A stretch of DNA of 64,000 nucleotides from Pochonia chlamydosporia 170 (GCF_001653235.2 NC_035792.1:1364001-1428000); one strand, 5' to 3'. Shown: positions 11,282 through 24,604, counted from the first letter of the stretch. Numbers and translations: made by a program. The notes: a model not told the origin generated them from the letters alone.

Positions 11282-13173
11282 AAGCGGTTGGTTCTACGGT
11301 GTATTAGATCATGGGCATGCATAATGACTGGAAATGAAGGTATCGGTGTTTTGATTTAAATTTGCCTTCTGGTGAATTGGCGTTTGGTAGGTCTAGCATA
11401 AGAATCCTGGGCGTCTGGAGCAACGAGTCAGCAGTTCCAGCAGCTGCATCTTGGACGCGACATAGTGTGGTAGCACCGCGATATTTGGTGTTTGGAGCGG
11501 TAAATAGTATTGTATAAAGTTTTATCGCGGCATCAACGCCTATCCAGCGATGCATATTGTCTAAATTGTTTGGTGTAAACAAGCCGTCGCGTTCAACATT
11601 TCCCGGTCATTTGAGAAAAGGAAAAAAAAAACTTCCCAGCCCTTGGAGCTACCCTAAAGTCAGTCGACGTGTCTTCAGAATAGCTTGCCCCCTCCACAAG
11701 TCACGATGTTATATCAGTAATATAAGGATTATCGGTCATATCGTTAATTATCTAGCTTCTCATGCATGGGTAGTTATTTGTTTTCCTCTCGTGAGTTTTA
11801 TCCGTGGCCTGGTTGGCAACATCCAACTTTCCAATGAGGGGTCCCAACCAACCTCATGCCACTTGACTCTTTTCGCCCACTGTAACCCGGCCTTGTATAC
11901 TCGGTAGTGCATAACGGCCATAGGATAACCATGACAGCCTAGTCCTGTCCACATAATAAAACATTCGTTTTATTCGCATATGTTCTACACATTGGTCATC
12001 GCAAATGCCACATCACACAGGTCAGCGAGATCTGTTAATTTCTCCCTTCACAAATGGCTGAAACTCGTGCTGATCGTGTTGGCGCATTTTTTTTGTGGTG
12101 CCGGGATGCACAGTTTAAAGGTGGGGAGCAGTGACCTCACCAGAGGACAGCTCCCCGAAGCGCAGCTACTTACTGTGCTTACCTGCTAGGTAGGTGCACT
12201 ACTACTATTTGCTAGCACTGGCCTCTTGGGAAGCTGTGAGGAACAGCCTGAGCTTAATAAAGTGGCAGGCGGGTCGTCTCGGCGGCGGCGGCAATGGTGT
12301 TGGGAAGGTGGGAACTTTGAGCCAAGGAAAGTGCGAGTGGGTTGCGTCAGGTGCGAGTCTACTCATGTACTCACGGTGCCACAGTCCAAGGAGCAGTCCT
12401 ACGACGTGTTCAAATGAATTAAGCCGAGTCAAGCTGGAAAAAACGGAGCGAAAACAATACACCAATGGATATATTGTATTCGGAAGAATGCCTTCTGAGC
12501 TGTCGGGAATTGTCTTTCAATTCATGTACCTTTCACGGCAAAGTGATGCGTGAACACAGGGGTTTAAAAACCGACAACCAAAGGACAAGTAAACTGTACC
12601 ATTGTCCTGTTACATTTATGATGGCCAGTTTGGGCAAATTGCAATTGCTCGCATACAAGTATTCATTAACACATTATAGTATTTATAATTATATTATGCG
12701 GTATGCATATACATGCACGCCATATTGATTTGATGCTTTCCAACATCCACTCGAACCAAAAATTGAAACCCGCGACGCAATGCACCGCAATGCACCAATG
12801 TCCACATGCCCCATGCAAGATCCCATCCCCATCTCCATCCACCCATCCCTCCAATCCGCGACTCCATCCTCCAACACCATCCTCCGCCGGTCCGCCTCTT
12901 TTGATCCCGTCCCCCTTAACTGTACATACCACGGACACTATCCCTAGATGTTACGGTTCGAGAATTGTACACGAAGCAACAAGAACAAACCCTGAATGTC
13001 GAACTCACCAAACGAGCGAGCTTCAATCCTGACATCTGACGTCGCCTTACCCCCCCTAGCCATGCGAACAAGCCACCTGTCTACCGCAATCTTTGCCAGC
13101 TCAAGCTAGATGAGGCAACTCAGCCAACCTACTCACTGCCACTAGCTTGTCGCCTTTTAGGAACGAATACCAA
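11282..13173. other. Non-coding interval between NC2-alpha and pik1 genes
   Basis: This 1.9-kb spacer lies between two genes on the plus strand. It holds an A10 run near 11620, a T8 run near 12089, a short CGG repeat at 12280-12292, a CTAGGTAGG motif at 12186-12194, and a pyrimidine-rich CCATC-type stretch at about 12820-12900. I see no recognisable gene; the right end should be the pik1 promoter and leader. Confidence 0.45.
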
Positions 13174-16100
13174 ATGTCGTGGGACCTGCTTCAGCGATTT
13201 ATCGAATCCGACGTTTTCAATTCGAACCCCTTTCTGCCGGTCTCGTATCTTTCGTGAGTTCTGATCGCCTCGTGAACGACATGATCATTATGTACCCCTC
13301 CCACCGTGGGATTGGATGGACTGACGTGGTCACTTTTTCGTGCAGACGATATGCCGACCATGTGGGCATCCACTATGTCCTGTGCCAGAAGTTGCGGCAG
13401 TTTCCGTACGAGGATATCGAGTTCTTCCTACCGCAGCTATGCCACCTTATAATCAGCGTCGATAACGAGTCAATGGCCCTCGAGGAGTTTCTGCTGGATT
13501 TGTGCGAAGAATCTGTGACTGCTGCACTGTTGGTACGTGCCCTATCTTGGCCACCAAAAGGAAGGATGGAGCGGGGTGAGAGCGTAAACTAATGCCACGA
13601 TTTGAACAATGCTGCAGACTTTCTGGCTCTTCCAGACCTATCTTTACGATCTCTCATCGAATCCGCAGACAGGAGCTTTCCAAACATGCCGCAGAGTATA
13701 CAACAAGGTCCAACACATTGTGTTCGGACTCGCTGATAGGGCGCGGCATGAAAAGATCAAGGAGAATGTCTTGCCAGTGACTGTCCTGTCCAGCTTCGTC
13801 CTGGCCAGTGTCGCGATGCCCATGATCCCGAAATGGGCTGGGCCACTTGCTGTAGCCCAGGCTCGAAAGCCCCAACCGGCTGCTGAGCTCAGTTCCGAAT
13901 CGGACGAATCAACCAAAACTCCAACTCCCACGAGAGCACAAACGGTGACGGGAGCAACGTCGAAATCGAAACGCGCAAAAGAAGCTAGAAACTCCCTAGC
14001 ATCGCTACCTGGTGCCAATGGTGTGAGCGACGGACGCCCTTCACCCAGAAGTGTGCCTCATCTGCCAACATCTTCTCCATCACAGAGACCCAAGCGGCCA
14101 TCTGCATTGGAAATGAAGTCTGTGGAAGCTCGTCTTAGCTCTGCCTCGCTGCCTCTCCCCTCACCACAGACGACGAGCCGTCCTTCAACTCCGGTGTCGG
14201 CTGGCTTAACCCTTCGGCCTAGCGAAGCTGGTATTCATCGACGACACTCGCACAACACAAAACCAATTGCCAACCCCGCCGACCTATCTCACAACCAAAA
14301 GACGAAGCTTCTGAGGCAGCATTACTTCCGCTCCCAGACTCAGTTTTTGACCGCTCTCGAGGGCATTTCTAACCGCCTGGTTATAGTTCCCAAACAAGCG
14401 AGGATGAGCGCCCTCCGAGCTGAATTGGCGCTCATTGCGCGAGATCTGCCGGCTGAGATAGATGTTCCAGTTATCTGTCCCCCGACTTTGGTCAATGGGT
14501 CACCTGGCAAGAGTCGCCACCACAGAATAGTACGACTCAACCCTGCTGAAGCAACCGTTTTGAACAGTGCTGAGAAGGTTCCTTACCTCATGATGGTCGA
14601 AGTTCTTAGAGAAGACTTCAGTTTCGATCCTGAGACCCCCGACAATCATCGACTTCTCACCAAACTCTTGGACTCTAGTGGCAAGTCACGCAGACTTTTC
14701 GACCTGTCGTCAGAGACACCCAAGATCACGCCTATTGCACGAGCCCCTGAGCCCGTTGTGGACAGCGTTTTTGAACCTACTTCTGGGGACCTGGGTAGCT
14801 CTCCTTTGTTAGTAGCGGAAGACGAGACACCTCCTAGGCCAACCGCGAAACATCACCAGCTCCACGGCTCACAGCGATTGTCGAGTGGAGCTACGACCTC
14901 TTCTACGACACTGGACGCTGTCACGCCGCGTACATCTGGGCAATCGACCTCAAGATCAAGCAGCCCCGGGTCGAGGCGCAAGATGACTCTCACAATGCCA
15001 AGGAATCCCTCTGCCGACCAGCCCGACTTCTCAGCTCTGGCGACTCACATGCGAACTGCATCTCAGATGCTGGCGCAGCTTGACGCAACAAGCGGAAAGA
15101 GGCCTAGGCAAGAGGTTGCTGCTATTCGTGCCAAGATTATCGCCAGCATGCAAAGCTTGGAAGAAAAGAGCTTCGATATGGACGAGCAGGGACCAACTTT
15201 TGACACCATCATTGCCAAGACGAACGCAGGCGCACCCTCGACAAGTAATCCGGATCTGGAAGAGGACGCTCCGATCGACCCTGCAATCAATGCCAGCGCA
15301 GGAAGGGAACGAATGGAGAACGACATCAAGACTGGTGGTGTTCAGCGCCGTGGTGACCGCGACGACCCAAGCGCGGCTGTTTTTGGCGAGGCATGGGAGG
15401 CTAAGAAGGAACGTATCCGAAAATCGTCTCCTTATGGCTGGATGAAAAATTGGGATCTCGTCAGTGTCATTGTCAAGACTGGCGCCGATTTACGACAGGA
15501 AGCATTTGCTTGCCAATTGATTGATGTTTGCCATAAAATTTGGTTGGAAGCAGGCGTCAATGTCTGGGTCAAGCGGATGCGAATCTTGGTCACAGGAGAA
15601 TCGTCGGGTCTAATTGAAACCATTACGAATGGTGTGTCACTTCACTCGCTGAAGCGAAGTCTGACGCTTGCCTCGATAGAATCTGGGCAAAATCCTCGAC
15701 ATCGAATTGCCACCCTGAGGGACCATTTCGTCAAGGCCTTTGGCCAACCGGATAGCGAACCCTACAAAGCCGGCGTAGATGCCTTTAAGCGATCTCTGGC
15801 AGCCTACAGCGTCATTTCCTACGTCTTGCAGCTAAAAGATCGACACAATGGCAACGTGTTGATTGATAGCGAAGGTCACATTATTCACATTGATTTCGGC
15901 TTCATGTTGTCGAATTCTCCTGGGTCGGTCGGATTTGAGGCAGCTCCCTTCAAGCTTACACATGAGTATGTCAATGTTCTAGGAGGGTTGAACTCTCCAG
16001 ATTACGAGGACTACAAACGGTTGTGCAAACAGGCATTCCAAGGTAAGTTCCACTACACTCGATTTTAGCTTCGTTTTAGCCTGACATTCTATTAGCACTC

Positions 16101-16396
16101 CGACGGTCAGCCGACAATATTATCGACTTGGTGGCCATGATGGGGCGAGATTCAAAGATGCCTTGCTTCTCTGTCGGCGTGGCTCAAGTGACAAATACCT
16201 TGCGGCAGCGTTTCCAGCTGCACTTGAGTGCCGACGATGCAGAGCAATTTGTTGAGACGGATTTGATTGCCAAGTCCTTTGGTAGTTATTATACCCGCCT
16301 GTACGTTGTGACACTGCGATTCCTGAGACATTACCCCTATTAACAAAGTATTTTAGTTATGATACCTTTCAATATCGAACACAGGGCATATACTAG
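13174..16396 (+). CDS. pik1: Phosphatidylinositol 4-kinase Pik1
   Basis: Five exons (13174..13253, 13346..13532, 13618..16042, 16096..16300, 16357..16396) encode 978 residues. Pik1 makes PI4P on Golgi and nuclear membranes and supports secretion. The N-terminus (MSWDLLQRFIESDVFNSNPF) and following helices form the lipid-kinase-unique region; about residues 170-330 and 420-560 are Ser/Pro-rich and disordered. The catalytic domain covers the C-terminal third. Its catalytic loop is LKDRHNGN (D830, H832, N833) and its metal-binding motif is HIDFG (D848). The Golgi PI4K block TGADLRQEAFACQLI is also present. The last exon restores the conserved C-terminus LYDTFQYRTQGIY. The first ATG gives the family-typical start. 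Identity is firm, and exon joins are supported by continuous conserved sequence across each junction. Confidence 0.95.
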
Positions 16397-17536
16397 AGAT
16401 CTTTTCTTTTCTTTTAGGTCATTTTTCATTAAAAGAAGACGTAGAAGTACACTTCAACACTGACGCGACATCCCCTCTTCTGGATTTCGTAAGGGGAGGA
16501 CATTTGCCGCGGAAAAGTCAACACAGGGCATATTTGGGATTTTCTGTTTATATCTGCTGCATTGAGGCATCTGAGTGGCGTTGACACATGGTGAACTTAT
16601 GACTAGATGGTGGCTACGACATAGCCAATACAGGAGAGACGAGCAGACCATGCGACATGATATCGCGGAACTATACAAAGGAAAAAGAAGGACAGGGAGT
16701 ATTCAAGAGTTGAACGGCCAATAATAGGTTCAGGCTGCAAAGCTGGCCATTTTCAATCGGCCGCCTTTGGGTCTCAAAACTTTGGAGATATGAGGACCAC
16801 ATGCGAGTATGCATATCGCATGATATGAAGACACTGATGACCAGAGGATCTTAATGGAACATTGAGTGAATTCACGGTGACTATAACGTGTAAAAGCATT
16901 CTATATGAGCGACTTTTCGGTCTGATACATTGACTTTGTTGGATGGCTTATTGGACCCCGACTGAACATGTCAGCTTGGCCTGACTTGACTGATGATTTT
17001 ATGCACAAATGCTGTGCATAAGATGGCAGAATAAATCCCAGACGGCTTGTAGTGACAAGGTCCGTACTGGGTAAGGGCAGTGGCTGTCTGTTTCTGTTGA
17101 GACGCACCTTCCTTCACTATCACACTCTTAAGACCAATCAGCAATAAAGCTGAATCATGGATTGCCCGACATTTGGTTGGTGGGGGCGCCGACCTCAGCC
17201 GCCATGACCAGCTCCTGATCTCTCACACTCGGATATTGGCCATCAAACGAGACATCTTTATGCTACTGTCTTTTCTGGTGTTTCTCGGGATAGATTTTGA
17301 TTTTGCCTGTCCGCTGGGAGACACGCCGCAGAATATCCTCGAAGTCACTTGGCCTTCATGACTAGCCTTAGCCTGCGAATCAGAGCCACGATGGACCGTA
17401 TCCCGGCTCATAGCACGCCTGATATTCTACATTGAACTCACTCTGCATGTCGGAATCCTTCAAGTCGCGTACCCTTGGCCAAAAAGACCACTTGAACCCC
17501 TTACAATAACAAGCCCTTCAGCCCAGAAGATCAGCC
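16397..17536. other. Spacer between pik1 and the first Zn2Cys6 gene
   Basis: This 1.14-kb region follows the pik1 stop and precedes the ATG at 17537. It begins with a T-rich tract (TTTTCTTTTCTTTT at about 16401-16414) suited to 3' end formation. The remainder should be the promoter of the regulator gene. No gene, repeat or RNA is apparent. Confidence 0.4.
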
Positions 17537-20193
17537 ATGGCGGGCCAGCGAAAGGACATCGCCCGCAGGGCCAGCACGACTGGATCAGCTGGCAACACTG
17601 CCGTTAGTGGCTCAACTGGTGATGCAGCAGAAGTGCCGGGCCAGAGAGTCAAGAAGTGGGCCCCCAAGGTGCGAACGGGGTGTCTTACCTGTCGGTTGGT
17701 TTTATCAGATTTCCTACCCTGTTACGGTATTCGACATTCCTTTGTATCGTGCTCGGGCGCGGTGTAACCTATGTCGGTACTGAATTACCTTTGAAAGATG
17801 AGACTGACTGCTGTCGGGTGAGTTGTAGGGCTCGGCGTGTCAAGTGTGATGAAGGGAAGCCGGGGTGCCATCGATGTGTCTCTACCGGGAGAACATGCAA
17901 GGGCTATCAAGATGTTAGTCCCAAGACTGGGAAAAAGGATGGCGAAAGTTCAAGACGTCGATCTAGTCATGGCGTAAGGTCGTCACGGCCAAATATTGAT
18001 CAAATTGTACCCGCTGGGTATGCCGACGACCGCAGCACATCCGATGGCTCTTACGGTTTCGACCGCAGTCTTTCTGCGACATCATCGATGAACCATGTGC
18101 GGGAACGGGAATCTTCGTCCGAGACACTCTCTACTGACCACCATTTATCGGATCTATTAGGCGGCTTGAAGGTTAACGAGCAGGGTATTGCACCATATTT
18201 GCGGCGGAAGCCACCGGGCGATGAGCATCAGGTGGACGAAGAAGAAGTAGACGATGACGACGACGACGACGACGAATCTGAGTATTTGAACTTGATTTTG
18301 CCAATGACAAAGCTTCCAGGGCACAGAGTTCGGATCCCCCCCCAGCTTATGCCCTTGGACAGCACTGCGCTTCAATATTTCGAACTCTACTTTGAACATG
18401 TTCATCCTTATGTTCCGGTCCTGGACAAGGTGGCTTTCTACCGACAATGGAATACTGACCCGGATTCTATATCTCCCTTAATTCTGGAGACTGTGTTTGC
18501 GATTGGAAGTCGGTTGGGCGAGGAAAACCCAAGAGTCAGCAACCACTGGCTGGCGCTGGCTTCAAAACACGCGGATGACTTCATGGATGTTCCTAGGCTG
18601 AGTACCCTTCAAGGCTTGCTGATCATGATCAAAGCTCGCGAAGGAGCTCCTAACCGTGGTTACTACTATCGTTCGTGGATGATGGTTGTCCAATGTGTCC
18701 GAATGGGTAAAGATCTCGGCTTGGACGAACACTATGAGAATCATGAATCCGGGGAATTTGACTCATGCAACTTAAGTCCTGCCGAATGTCAACTTCAAAC
18801 AAGACTCTGGCAGGTGGTTTTTGTTTGTGAAACCATGATTGGAACCCCCCAGGGCCGCCGTGACTTGTCAGTCAACGTTGACACAGTCGATTTCAGCGAA
18901 CCGTCGCCAAATACGGCAACCTCCAGCATTGCAGATGACTATGAAAGCGAGCATCGAGTGTCGAGAACCTTTGTCTACATGGCACGACTTGTACGGAACG
19001 TCCGTAAACTCAATGCCCTGTATTTGGGATTGAAGAAGAGGAAGAACTGGGGCATACAGCCTGAGTATTTATCATTTGAGAAGACGATGAAGTCCTTCCT
19101 GTCAAACCTCCCGCCGGATCTGACGATTGAATACCATGGAGATAGCACATCGCTGTCCTGGCTACCAAGTGCATTTCTTGGAAACCTACACTCATATTAC
19201 TACCTCTCTATTATCTTGTTTCATAGAGGGGTACTCGGCTTTCTCGATCCCTCCGTGAATGGCTCGCTTTGGAAACGACATATGATGGTTTGCTACGACT
19301 CGGCACGGCATCTGTGCCGGCTGCAAGAGGCAACCAAGAAGGAATTTGGCCTTGTCGGGCTCCAGAGCATGCAGCGTGGATTCAGTTTCACTGTTTATGC
19401 CGGATTGTCCTGCGTAGTACTGCATTTGGTGGCGATTGTCTCTCCCGACCCGGACTTGAATAGCGATGCCCGCGAATATTTTGAGCGTCACATGAGAGTA
19501 ATGGAGGAAGTTATGCAGGCGTGGCCCATGCCTGACTTGCAAAAGCAAATTGATGCCTTCAGGGAGGCATTTTCAGCCGATTTGAGTAAGCCTTTTGTGC
19601 TGAGACCAGAGTTTCCATATATTCGTCAGGGCAAAGAGCCATCAAAGCAATTGGAGCAGCCGCTCACAGAAATCACGGCAGAACCGGCGCATGTTGAGGG
19701 ACCAACTCAGTTTGATCCATCCACGAGCCAACAACCACAACCCTCGCTTTTGGATATATCAGCCGGGGACGTTGGATCCAGCATCACAACACATCTCGAC
19801 TCCCACAACATCCCGTTATCATCTCCATCAACACATCCGAATTGGAACCCAGCGCCCATTTTTAAAACGTGGAACTCATTCTTTGCTCCACCACCGCAAG
19901 CAAGACCTGTTCCTGTTCCGGCTGTCCCCCCACAGCCTCATCTCTCTAATACCATGAACAGCTATGCTGTTGCAAATGTGCCTTCAGGTCCAGAGGATTT
20001 TCCGCTGCCCGACACGCAGACTGTGGGGCCGTCTTCGCTTTTACCGAACTATGAGAAAACACCGCAGGTTGGGCAGCAACAGCATGTTGCGCAGCAGTAT
20101 ACTTCTACAGAGGTGATGGGGTTCATCACGCCTGGTATGTGGCAGGATTTGGTGGCGACTGTTTATGAAGAGGGGCAGACGCAGCATTTTTAG
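17537..20193 (+). CDS. Zn2Cys6 transcription factor with fungal-specific middle homology region (regulator 1)
   Basis: Two exons (17537..17694 and 17829..20193) encode 840 residues. The 134-nt intron (GTTGGT...TAG) interrupts the zinc cluster itself, splitting the Arg53 codon; the join reads CLTCRARRVKCDEGKPGCHR. The six cysteines are C49, C52, C59, C66, C69 and C76, an intact CX2CX6CX6CX2CX6C binuclear cluster. A highly acidic run (about residues 175-195, EEEVDDDDDDDDE) precedes the fungal-trans domain (about 230-560), which contains YFELYFEHVHPYVPVLDK and RGYYYRSWMMVVQCVRMGKD. The C-terminal 200 residues are Pro/Gln/Ser-rich and probably activate transcription. It should be a nuclear DNA-binding regulator; I do not recognise the subfamily or target pathway. 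It is convergent with the RING gene. Confidence 0.88.
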
Positions 20194-20664
20194 ATGGGAG
20201 ATTCACATATGGTGAAATTATTCCGTTCAGGGGTGGACGTTGCGTTGGTACATTGTGTGGATGGAGGTGGTATACCTGGTGTGAGAATACTGTGAAATTG
20301 CTGAGGGAGTGAACCTGGATATGATTACTCGGGAACAAACTTGAATAGTGTAATAGTCACCCACAGAATACAATCATGTTGATTGGCCAAATGACTTGAC
20401 GACATTCACCTTGCAATCAGCCCAAAGTAGAGTGAGGCATGAATTATGCTACACCAACTATAAGTAAGTACCTAGGTAGCTACCCTGACATTTTGAACGC
20501 CTTTTCTGGCCCATGTTTGGCTATACGGGCTATACATTTGTACATTACAGACCTTGCTCGTCCAGATTCCCTGGTACACCGATCACAGGACTCACGCCGC
20601 AAAGCCTCTGCTTATTATACAAGTTTATTCACTTTCGAGCTCTCTTGCCAGTGAATGAGGAGCC
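20194..20664. other. Convergent 3' spacer with a TACCTAGGTA palindrome
   Basis: This 471-bp region lies between the stops of regulator 1 (plus) and the RING gene (minus), so it should contain both 3' UTRs. It carries a perfect 10-bp palindrome TACCTAGGTA at 20469-20478, followed by GCTACC. No gene is visible. Confidence 0.45.
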
Positions 20665-23572
20665 CTATCCCCAACGTCCACCTTCCCTTTCAGCTTCGAG
20701 GCGACGCATGCGCTCTTCCTCGTCCCCGCCGTCACGGGCCTCGCCTCGCCGACTAGTTCTCCTGCCCTTACGGGTACTTTCTTCGCTGGGCCCGTCGTCG
20801 CGGCTTCGTTTCGAACCAGCTAGGGATGAGAGGCCAGCCATTCTCTGGGCTTCCTTGAGCAAGCGTTCGCGGTTGCGGGCTTCGCGCTCGAGAGTATGAG
20901 GGTCAACGGGGGTGCTGGACTTGCTGCCTTTGTCGCGGCTGGATTTGTCGCGGGTGCGTGAGCTGGACGCTCGTGCGGAGGTGTGGTCCGCGGGTGTTGA
21001 TCGGCCGTCTGTTGAGGCTCTTCTGCTGGTGCTGCCGTGTCTGTGGTCTCTGTCCCTGCCTCTGTCCCTGTCTCTATCGCGGTCTCGGTCACGGTCCCTA
21101 TCTCTGTGACGCTCTTTGCGATCCTTCTTGTCCCTGTCCCTGTCGCGGTCTCGATCGCGATCCCGGTCACGGCGATGTGAACTGTCGTGGTCTCTGTCTC
21201 GATGAGATCGATGACTTGATGACTTCTGACGGTCGTCGTCCCGAGTCTTGTCCTTGTCTCTACTCCTTTTGCTTTCGTAGTCTCTGTCTCTGTGACTACG
21301 GTGGCTAGCTCGCTTAGAGCCGTCCGGGGACGCAGATCGAGACCTTTCAGCATTTTTGCTGTCTTTGGAATAATACTGCTCGTCTTCATCGTAGTGTTTT
21401 CGGCCACTGCGATGCTTCTTCCGGCGATGAGAATCATCATAGTCGTCGTCGTTTACGGACTCTGAGCGTTGGCGTCTGCGTCGGTTCGAGCTTCTGTAGC
21501 TTCGACTCGCGCTTAAGCTCCTACTACGGCTTCTTTCGCTCCTTGGTGACCTTGAGCGTGATCGGTTACGGCTCCGAGGTTGGCTGTCAGCGTTCGATCT
21601 CTCACGTCCGTCGCGATCCTTGGACTGCTCCCTACTCTCTTGAACATCTTCACGAGTAGCATCTTGGTCCTGCTCACGGGCAGACGATTCACTGCGACCG
21701 CGCATTTCAGCCGCTGGACCAGATGGTGGTTGTGGCACAGTTGGCGACACCTGTGGGTGAGCATCATTGCCAACCTGGAAACCTCTGGCTCGCAAATGGT
21801 GAAGGCTGGTATTAGGCAGCCCTTGTCTCATAGCTTTGGGCCCAGTTGGGGCATTGATAGGCACATCTGGAGCTGACAAGACGGAACGAATGGCTCCCGG
21901 TCCGCCTTGACGGGCCATATCGCCAACGGCTTCATTACCTGGAGTGTCACGGGATGATGGCTCGCCAGGCTGAGCTTGTGATGCGGTAACATTTTCGCCA
22001 TCGTGTGCGCCTAGATCCTCTGCTTGGGTCACATCTTGTTTATGATCCGTTTCGGGTCCGTTGGTGCCACTGGCTTCGTTCTCTCTCTCCCCTTGGCTGC
22101 CTTCGACCTGAGCCTGACCTGGGTGGTTATATCCACCTTGCTGTGAGTATTGTCCGTGGCCTTGGTCAAGGTGATTGGACATGTTGTTATACTGGTAGCC
22201 TCCTCGACCGTAGCCGCCGTAGTATCCACGGCCACGACCACGGCCGCGTCCGAAATTATTGCGGCGATAGTCATTGAACTGACCATAATTACCTTGATTG
22301 TAGCCTGTCTGGAATCCTGAGTTAAAGTTCCCAAAATCACCAGTGCCCATGCCGATACCATTTTGATTGTAATTATTCTGGTCGAAATTCCACGGCTGTG
22401 AGCCGTTCCAGTTATTATTATTGGCGCCTTGTCCAAATCCTCCTCCAAACCCGCCGCCCATGCCGTTCATGCCCATGCCTGAGAAGCCACCGTTCATGTA
22501 CATGTTCTGCATCGCCATTGGGTCCATACCCATCCCCGGCATACCTTTAGCAGAATTCAGTTAGCAAGTTGATCCATAAAAAAAGACAGATCACTAGGCA
22601 GGAGTAAAAGTCATACCCATCATCGGGAAGTTGCCAAAGGTGTTCGAACCCATCCCGTTTTGCATGGCCATCATCATCTGCATCTGATTAAAGTCACCAG
22701 AGCCTGAAAACATCATGTTGGACATGCCGCCGTTCATTGATTCAGATCCGTAATTTTCTTGGTCATCACCAGCTTGCTCATCGCCTTCGTCTGCCTCATT
22801 TACGCCTTGATCTTCGTCCTGATCAGCACCTTCTCCTTCGGCGTCACCGCCTTCACGACGAACCAATTCGCCGGGACCGTCCCGCTTTGCCAACTCAGTG
22901 CTGTTGGATACATCGATCTTGTGAACTGTTAGTTCATTGCCTGGCGACAGCAGATAATCTTTGTCGGCTCGTACCTGTTCGTTTTGTTGCACGCTATCTG
23001 GTACCGAGTTTTCTACAGCCCTTGTAGCAGCCTCTCCTTCATGTGCTCCGCCATTGATGCCCTGATTCGGTGCTGGGACAACAGTGGCAGACTCGTCCCT
23101 GTCCCCAGCTGGTTGTATGGTCTCTGCTGCTACTGCGGGCGCGGGCTGTTTGGGCCGGCTAGCCTCCCTCTTCTTCTCAGCCGTTCGAATGAATACCTTG
23201 ATGGTAGTCCTCAGAGACTTATTGGGGTTGCAATCTTCGGCCGAGAGAGGTGAGTGCTCGCAGACGGGGCAGGAAGATGGGAGGTTCGATTGACCTGATT
23301 GATGTGTTAGACCGCTTCTCCTTCATGAATGAACGCTTGACATGTCTAAAAGGCTTACATGTTTCGCAAATAGCTTGCTCACAACAGGGCAACCGAAACG
23401 CATTTACGGCCAGTTTGCCACAGATGGCACATCGCAACTTGATGGGAATGTCGTCGGGCGACAAGGAGCTACACGGCCCAGTTAGCGTTGTTGAGCTTGG
23501 TGACTTGACTCTGAAACCATCTCCATCATACCTTATAAGCTCGGCCTGAGCCTCAGAAATGGACGAAGCCAT
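20665..23572 (-). CDS. RBBP6-like RING protein with Gly/Asn-rich and RS/RD-rich tail
   Basis: Four exons (23572..23532, 23468..23359, 23294..22617, 22544..20665) encode 902 residues. The N-terminal RING has paired cysteines C27/C30, C42/C43, C48/C51 and C59/C62 (CAICGKLAVNAFRLPCC, then CETC and CPVC). This all-cysteine spacing resembles the C4C4 RING of RBBP6/Mpe1, but no ubiquitin-like DWNN domain or zinc knuckle is present. An acidic linker follows, then Met/Gly/Asn-rich sequence (about 260-350) and RGRGRGRGYYGGYGRGG (RGG-like). A long RS-rich and RD/RE-dipeptide region (about 560-800) ends in a basic Arg-rich tail. RS/RD and RGG tracts usually mark nuclear RNA-associated proteins. I infer an E3 ubiquitin ligase-like factor in mRNA processing; this is not shown by the sequence alone. 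The 63-nt first intron is stop-free. Confidence 0.85.
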
Positions 23573-24604
23573 GTCGTCGACACCCAGGTTAAAAAATTCT
23601 ACCTTGGCTGCATCGAGGAAAAAGCGAGATCGGAAGTCTCAAACGTGGTCGAGGTTCGTGATATAGGAGGAAAGGAGAACAGAAGAGAAGAGAATGAGTG
23701 GTATACGATGAACCACTTTTCGGTTGGCGACAGTCGCCGTGAACTACGGCTGTTCAATTCATAAAATTATTAGAGAAAAGTATAATGAAGATTTGCCCAG
23801 CGGTCTGTTTTCAGGTAGAGACACCTGCCTGTGAGGAGTTTTGACACGCTTCTTTGAGAAAAAAGTGGAGCCGCACTGCGCAGTCAAGAAGGAACTCACG
23901 TGATCATTGAGGACGACAATGGAACGTGGACTACGTCTTTAGTGGCGCTTGTCTAGGCTTAAAATGGAGACAGTACTGAGAATTGGATAGGATAGGTTCA
24001 TTAGGAATGAGAGGATTGGGAGCTGGGAGTCTGATGTGGCAGTGTCTGGTTGCCAGGCTCGAGTTCTGCATCACAGCTTATCCCCGAGCACACAAGACAA
24101 AACCGTCGGTACCATGTCACTAGGTCTCTACTCCGTAGATGTGTGTATGACATTGGAGGTATGCAACAGCTGAGCTAAGAACAAGGTTAATGGAGAAACG
24201 CCCGCCTGATCCCTGCAACTCTTTTGCAGTTGACAACCTCGTCACCATCATCATTTCACAAAGTACGGAGTATCGAGGACCGAGTTGTAGTGTTTGTGAG
24301 AGATTTTCAGCGCGCAGTCAGCCTCCCTCCCCTTGCAGGCAGAGTGACGCTGTGATGAGGACGACTATGGTCAAATATCTAGATAGACAACGGCGTAGGA
24401 TAAAAACAAAAGGACAAGAATGACCCCAGTACGTAAAGATAAAACGACAAAGTGACTCCGAATTGCACGCCTTTGCATCAGACAAAAAATCAAACTGCCA
24501 GTACAGAACAGAAAAAGGAAGCACAGCTTGAACATTCCCCCTGCATGCATCCATCAACCCAATGATATCCCTCAATGATTCATAAGGGCCCTGTTATGGC
24601 CCCT
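23573..24604. promoter_or_regulatory. Upstream region of the RING gene, with two TACGGAGTA-type motifs
   Basis: This 1.03-kb spacer contains the promoter of the RING gene (left) and the 3' region of the Rab5 gene (right). Two exact copies of a recurring 9-mer lie here in opposite orientation, at 24129-24137 (TACTCCGTA) and 24264-24272 (TACGGAGTA). No gene is supported. Confidence 0.45.

Noticed and set aside
20820..21440. 206-codon Thr/Glu-rich frame on the minus strand within the RING gene
   Set aside because: It is the shifted-frame shadow of the RS/RD-repeat coding sequence.
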